Source: Franconibacter helveticus LMG 23732 (GTDB lineage Bacteria; Pseudomonadota; Gammaproteobacteria; Enterobacterales; Enterobacteriaceae). From it: a stretch of DNA of 64,000 nucleotides. The notes beneath the pieces are model-generated. The model did no database searches. It saw only the letters and a program-made list of their open reading frames with translations, and was not told where the DNA came from. Position 1 is the first letter of the stretch. Each line of letters starts with the position of its first letter. This document shows, in pieces, positions 61,260-64,000 of the stretch. Location: NCBI RefSeq assembly GCF_000463115.2, contig NZ_AWFX01000006.1, positions 31,933 to 95,932 on the forward strand, in the 5' to 3' direction. The position numbers were made by a program, and so were the translations under genes.

Positions 61260-61985
61260 TCATTCGTGTTCCATTGTGAATTCGATCATGTCGGCGCGGT
61301 TGAGGCTCACGGAATACTCCGCCGCCCGGGGTTCGCCTTCGCGATGGTTAAGCGTGCGCACGCACAACAGCGGCGACAGGTTGGGAATTTCAAGCCAGCG
61401 GCTCTCTTTCGCCTGGGCGGGACGGGCGCTGATGCGCGTCCGGGTGCGCATCAGCGCCACGCCGAGCCGGTCGTTAAGAAAATCGTGCAGCGAACCGCTG
61501 GTAAACTGCCGCAGCTGCGGCCACCAGCGCAGTTCGGCAAAATAGTGATCGATTAAGCAGACAGCCACGCCGTTGACCCGACGAAGCGTACGCAGATGGA
61601 TAACGTTTTCGCCTTCCGCCACGCCAAGCGCTTGCGCCACGACAGAGGAAGCGGGGCGCAGCACCGCCAGTAATTTCTCGCTGGTGGGGTGGCTGCCCTG
61701 CTCAAGCAGGTTCTGGCTAAAGCGCGTGCGGGCATTGAGCGGGTAATCGAACGGGCGCATAAGCACCAGCACGCCGACGCCCTGGCGCCGCTGCACCCAG
61801 CCGCGCTCGACCAGCTCATCAATAGCGCGGCGAAGGGTATGGCGGTTTACCTGGTAGCGGGCGGCAAGCTGGCTTTCCGCAGGCAGGTAATCGCCGCAGC
61901 GGTAATGACGAAGCTCTTGCTCAAGCCGGGCGGCAATTTCCTGATAGCGCGTGGGAAAGCTGGTCGGATGTCTGGATAAGTGCAT
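61260..61985 (-). CDS. phnF: GntR-family regulator PhnF
   Basis: HutC/GntR-subfamily regulator associated with phosphonate genes. The start at 61985 ([20 protein letters not shown]) gives 241 residues, as in E. coli. N-terminal winged helix with [20 protein letters not shown] near 34-53; UTRA effector domain about 90-235. Closely similar to E. coli PhnF. Its normal operon targets are missing here except phnH, phnO and phnP. Confidence 0.94.
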   Translation of the reverse strand: MHLSRHPTSFPTRYQEIAARLEQELRHYRCGDYLPAESQLAARYQVNRHTLRRAIDELVERGWVQRRQGVGVLVLMRPFDYPLNARTRFSQNLLEQGSHPTSEKLLAVLRPASSVVAQALGVAEGENVIHLRTLRRVNGVAVCLIDHYFAELRWWPQLRQFTSGSLHDFLNDRLGVALMRTRTRISARPAQAKESRWLEIPNLSPLLCVRTLNHREGEPRAAEYSVSLNRADMIEFTMEHE

Positions 61986-62147
61986 GGTAAGCGGTGCCTC
62001 ATGGTCATGCAGGAAAAGACCGGGGCCGCCAGCGCAGGGATCTGGTTCAGCCATAAAGCCATGCTGAGCGCAGAAGATGACGATTAAGTGAAACTGAGAT
62101 TGCAGCGCGATGAAAAAGCAGGCCGCCGGGGCAGCCCGCTTTGAAAA

Positions 62148-63692
62148 TCAGCGGAATACCGCGACCGCGTCGGCAAGCCGGGTTGCCTGGCTTTTTACGG
62201 CGGCGGAGGCCTGCGCCCCCTGTTCAACCAGCGTCGCGTTTTGCTGGGTAATATCATCCAGCTCGTCCACAGCGCGGGTAAGTTCACTCAGCCCCTGCGC
62301 CTGATGCGCGGTGGCGTCGCTTATCTGGGCAATCAAACCGCTGACGTTTTTCACCCTGTCGACGATGTCATGCATGGTCTGGCCCGCCTCCTGCACATGC
62401 ACCGCGCCGGACTGCACTTTGTCGGCGCTGGCTTCTATTAACTGGCGAATATTGCTGGCGGCTGTGGCGCTGCGGCTTGCGAGGCTTCGCACTTCGCCCG
62501 CCACTACGGCGAACCCTTTGCCCTGCTCGCCTGCGCGGGCGGCTTCCACCGCGGCGTTAAGCGCCAGGATATTGGTCTGGAAGGCAATGCTGTCGATAAG
62601 CGAGGTGATGCTGCTGATTTCAGCCGTGCTGGAGGCGATTTGATCCATCGTCGTTACCAGCGTCTGCATCGCTTCGCCGCCGTTTTGCGCCGCCAGGCGG
62701 GCGCTGCGGGAAAGGGTATTCGCCTCCTGCGCGGTTGCCGTGTTGCTTTGTACCGTGGCGGACATCTGGTTCATGGTCGCGAGCGTTTGCTGAACGTTAA
62801 CCGCGGTCTGGCGAGTTCGCTCGTTCAGTTCATCATTGCCCTGCGCCAGCCGGTCGCTGCCGTTGCGTACGCAGTGCACCTGACTTGAGACATCGTTAAT
62901 CAGCCAGCGGAACATCAGGCCCAGCTGGCTGATGGCGCGCAGCATGACGCCCGTTTCATCGGCGCGCTGCGTATGATCCACGCTATGGCTGGCGCCCGTC
63001 GCGACGCGTAATGCCTGCTGGCATACTTTCTCCATTGGGCGAACCACCTGCGCTTCCAGCCAGACGCCCAGCAGCAGCGCAGCCAGCAGCTGGCCGCCGA
63101 ACAGCGCGCCCGCCAGATAAAGCGGCAAGCCCGCCCACCAGAGCGCCAGGGCGCTCGCCGCCAGCAGCGCCAGCAGCGGCACGCGCAGACGCCAGCGCAG
63201 CGACAGCGTTCTGAAAGGCGTAAGCAGGGCGCCGGCGCCGCGACGCACCAGTAAACCGCGATGAAAACGCCAGCCTTTTAACCGACCGCTGTTCATCGCC
63301 TGGTAAATTCGCTGCGCCTCTTCAATCTCTTCGCGGCTGGCTTTGGTGCGAATCGACATAAAGCCCTGGGTTTGATTGTTGCGCACAATGGGAACGGCAT
63401 TTGCCCGAACCCAGTAAAAGTCGCCGTTCTTACGGCGGTTTTTAACAAGGCCCGTCCAGGGTTCGCCTTTTTTCAGCGTCGCCCACATGTCTTCGAAAAC
63501 TTGCGCAGGCATATCGGGATGGCGCACCAGATTATGAGGTTGTCCGATAAGCTCGTCGCTTTCGAAACCGCTGGCCTCAATAAAACTCTCATTGGTATAA
63601 GTGATATAACTGCGGGTATCGGTTGTTGACATTAAGGTCGCATCGTCATGCAGAATATATTCTGTATCCGTTACGAAGAGAGACTTGCGCAT
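62148..63692 (-). CDS. aer: Aer-like aerotaxis receptor (PAS plus methyl-accepting domain)
   Basis: Chemoreceptor of 514 residues. The N-terminal PAS domain (about 20-120) carries the FAD-pocket segment GQPHNLVRHPDMPAQVF near 50-66 and WTGLVKNRRKNGDFYWVRAN near 79-98. A hydrophobic hairpin anchor (about 166-212), HAMP-like region, and cytoplasmic signalling domain follow, with the conserved tip IDSIAFQTNILALNAAVEAA near 366-385. No periplasmic sensor domain is present. Similar to E. coli Aer through its whole length but at a different map location, so it may be a paralogue. Expressed from a sigma-28 type promoter. Confidence 0.9.
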   Translation of the reverse strand: MRKSLFVTDTEYILHDDATLMSTTDTRSYITYTNESFIEASGFESDELIGQPHNLVRHPDMPAQVFEDMWATLKKGEPWTGLVKNRRKNGDFYWVRANAVPIVRNNQTQGFMSIRTKASREEIEEAQRIYQAMNSGRLKGWRFHRGLLVRRGAGALLTPFRTLSLRWRLRVPLLALLAASALALWWAGLPLYLAGALFGGQLLAALLLGVWLEAQVVRPMEKVCQQALRVATGASHSVDHTQRADETGVMLRAISQLGLMFRWLINDVSSQVHCVRNGSDRLAQGNDELNERTRQTAVNVQQTLATMNQMSATVQSNTATAQEANTLSRSARLAAQNGGEAMQTLVTTMDQIASSTAEISSITSLIDSIAFQTNILALNAAVEAARAGEQGKGFAVVAGEVRSLASRSATAASNIRQLIEASADKVQSGAVHVQEAGQTMHDIVDRVKNVSGLIAQISDATAHQAQGLSELTRAVDELDDITQQNATLVEQGAQASAAVKSQATRLADAVAVFR

Positions 63693-63735
63693 AATTTCAC
63701 CAGGGGCTTTTCATTAACGTTGCTTATTATTTTTA

Positions 63736-63762
63736 TTTTCGGCGAAAGTGTTCAGTACTTTA
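63736..63762 (-). promoter_or_regulatory. Sigma-28 (FliA) promoter of the aer-like gene
   Basis: Minus strand TAAA (63762-63759), 15-base spacer, GCCGAAAA (63743-63736) agrees with TAAA-N15-GCCGATAA at all but one base, 44 bases before the start codon. This places the receptor in the flagellar regulon. Confidence 0.8.
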
Positions 63763-64000
63763 GGCTATAAAGAAAAAATGTTTTACCGGTAACAGATCGG
63801 GGAAATAAAAAAGCGCAATAAGTTAAGTGTGGGTAATTAAAATTTAACCATTGCTATAATTGGTTGATTGTAAAAGGTTTTATCTGAAATGCGCGGCATA
63901 TGGTTTTTTATGGAATAAATAATAAATTGGTAATGACTCCAACTTATTGATAGTGTTTTATGTTCAGATAATGCCCGATGACTTTGTCATGCAGCTCCAC
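63763..64000. other. AT-rich end of window without a visible gene
   Basis: With the promoter region this makes a 308-base gap after the aer-like gene. I see no open frame, tRNA or strong hairpin in it. Confidence 0.6.

Overview
The window is a stretch of enterobacterial chromosome. Protein sequences and gene order match the region around 91-93 min on the Escherichia coli map: mal regulon, ubiCA-plsB-dgkA-lexA-dinF, zur, dusA-pspG-qorA-dnaB-alr-tyrB, uvrA/ssb, soxSR, ghxP-yjcE, acs-yjcH-actP, gltP, phn. High GC content and typical but not identical E. coli orthologues point to a relative such as Cronobacter or Enterobacter. The genus is an inference. I saw no rRNA, tRNA, CRISPR array or insertion sequence.

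Layout. (1) 1-7.7 kb: maltose regulon, malEFG (minus) divergent from malK-lamB-malM (plus), with MalT-like boxes and a CRP-like site between them. (2) 7.9-28.9 kb: housekeeping genes (ubiquinone and phospholipid synthesis, SOS regulators, Zn uptake repressor, tRNA dihydrouridine synthase, phage shock protein G, replicative helicase, alanine racemase, aromatic aminotransferase, UvrA, SSB). Accessory genes here are a cupin and a TraF-like outer-membrane protein. (3) 29-34 kb: an orphan Cys-tailed ORF, yjcB, a 1.2 kb AT-rich gap, the c-di-GMP phosphodiesterase pdeC, soxS/soxR with its operator, and a small RNA gene matching SraL/RyjA in position and structure. (4) 34-47 kb: purine permease, Na+/H+ antiporter, LysR regulator with a CidA/CidB pair, an orphan oxidoreductase, the acetate-scavenging operon acs-yjcH-actP, and gltP. 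(5) 47.4-58.1 kb: an accessory sugar island. It has an OmpR-type response regulator, two tandem hok/sok-type toxin-antitoxin modules (the second toxin broken by an amber codon), and a six-gene operon: ribose-type ABC transporter, lyxose-isomerase-family protein, class II ketose-phosphate aldolase, PfkB kinase. A hybrid histidine kinase is divergent from the operon. (6) 58.2-62 kb: yjdP, a small phosphatase-like gene overlapped by a small basic ORF, and a stripped phosphonate locus retaining only phnF, phnH, phnO and phnP. (7) 62.1-63.7 kb: an Aer-like aerotaxis receptor with a sigma-28 type promoter.

How it fits together. The island reads as a self-contained catabolic unit: import of an unidentified monosaccharide, aldose-ketose isomerisation, phosphorylation, aldol cleavage to triose-level products, under a two-component system. 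The hok/sok pair sits between the regulator and the operon. The phn locus lacks all of phnG and phnI-phnN, so C-P lyase cannot be made from it, although PhnO and PhnP look intact.
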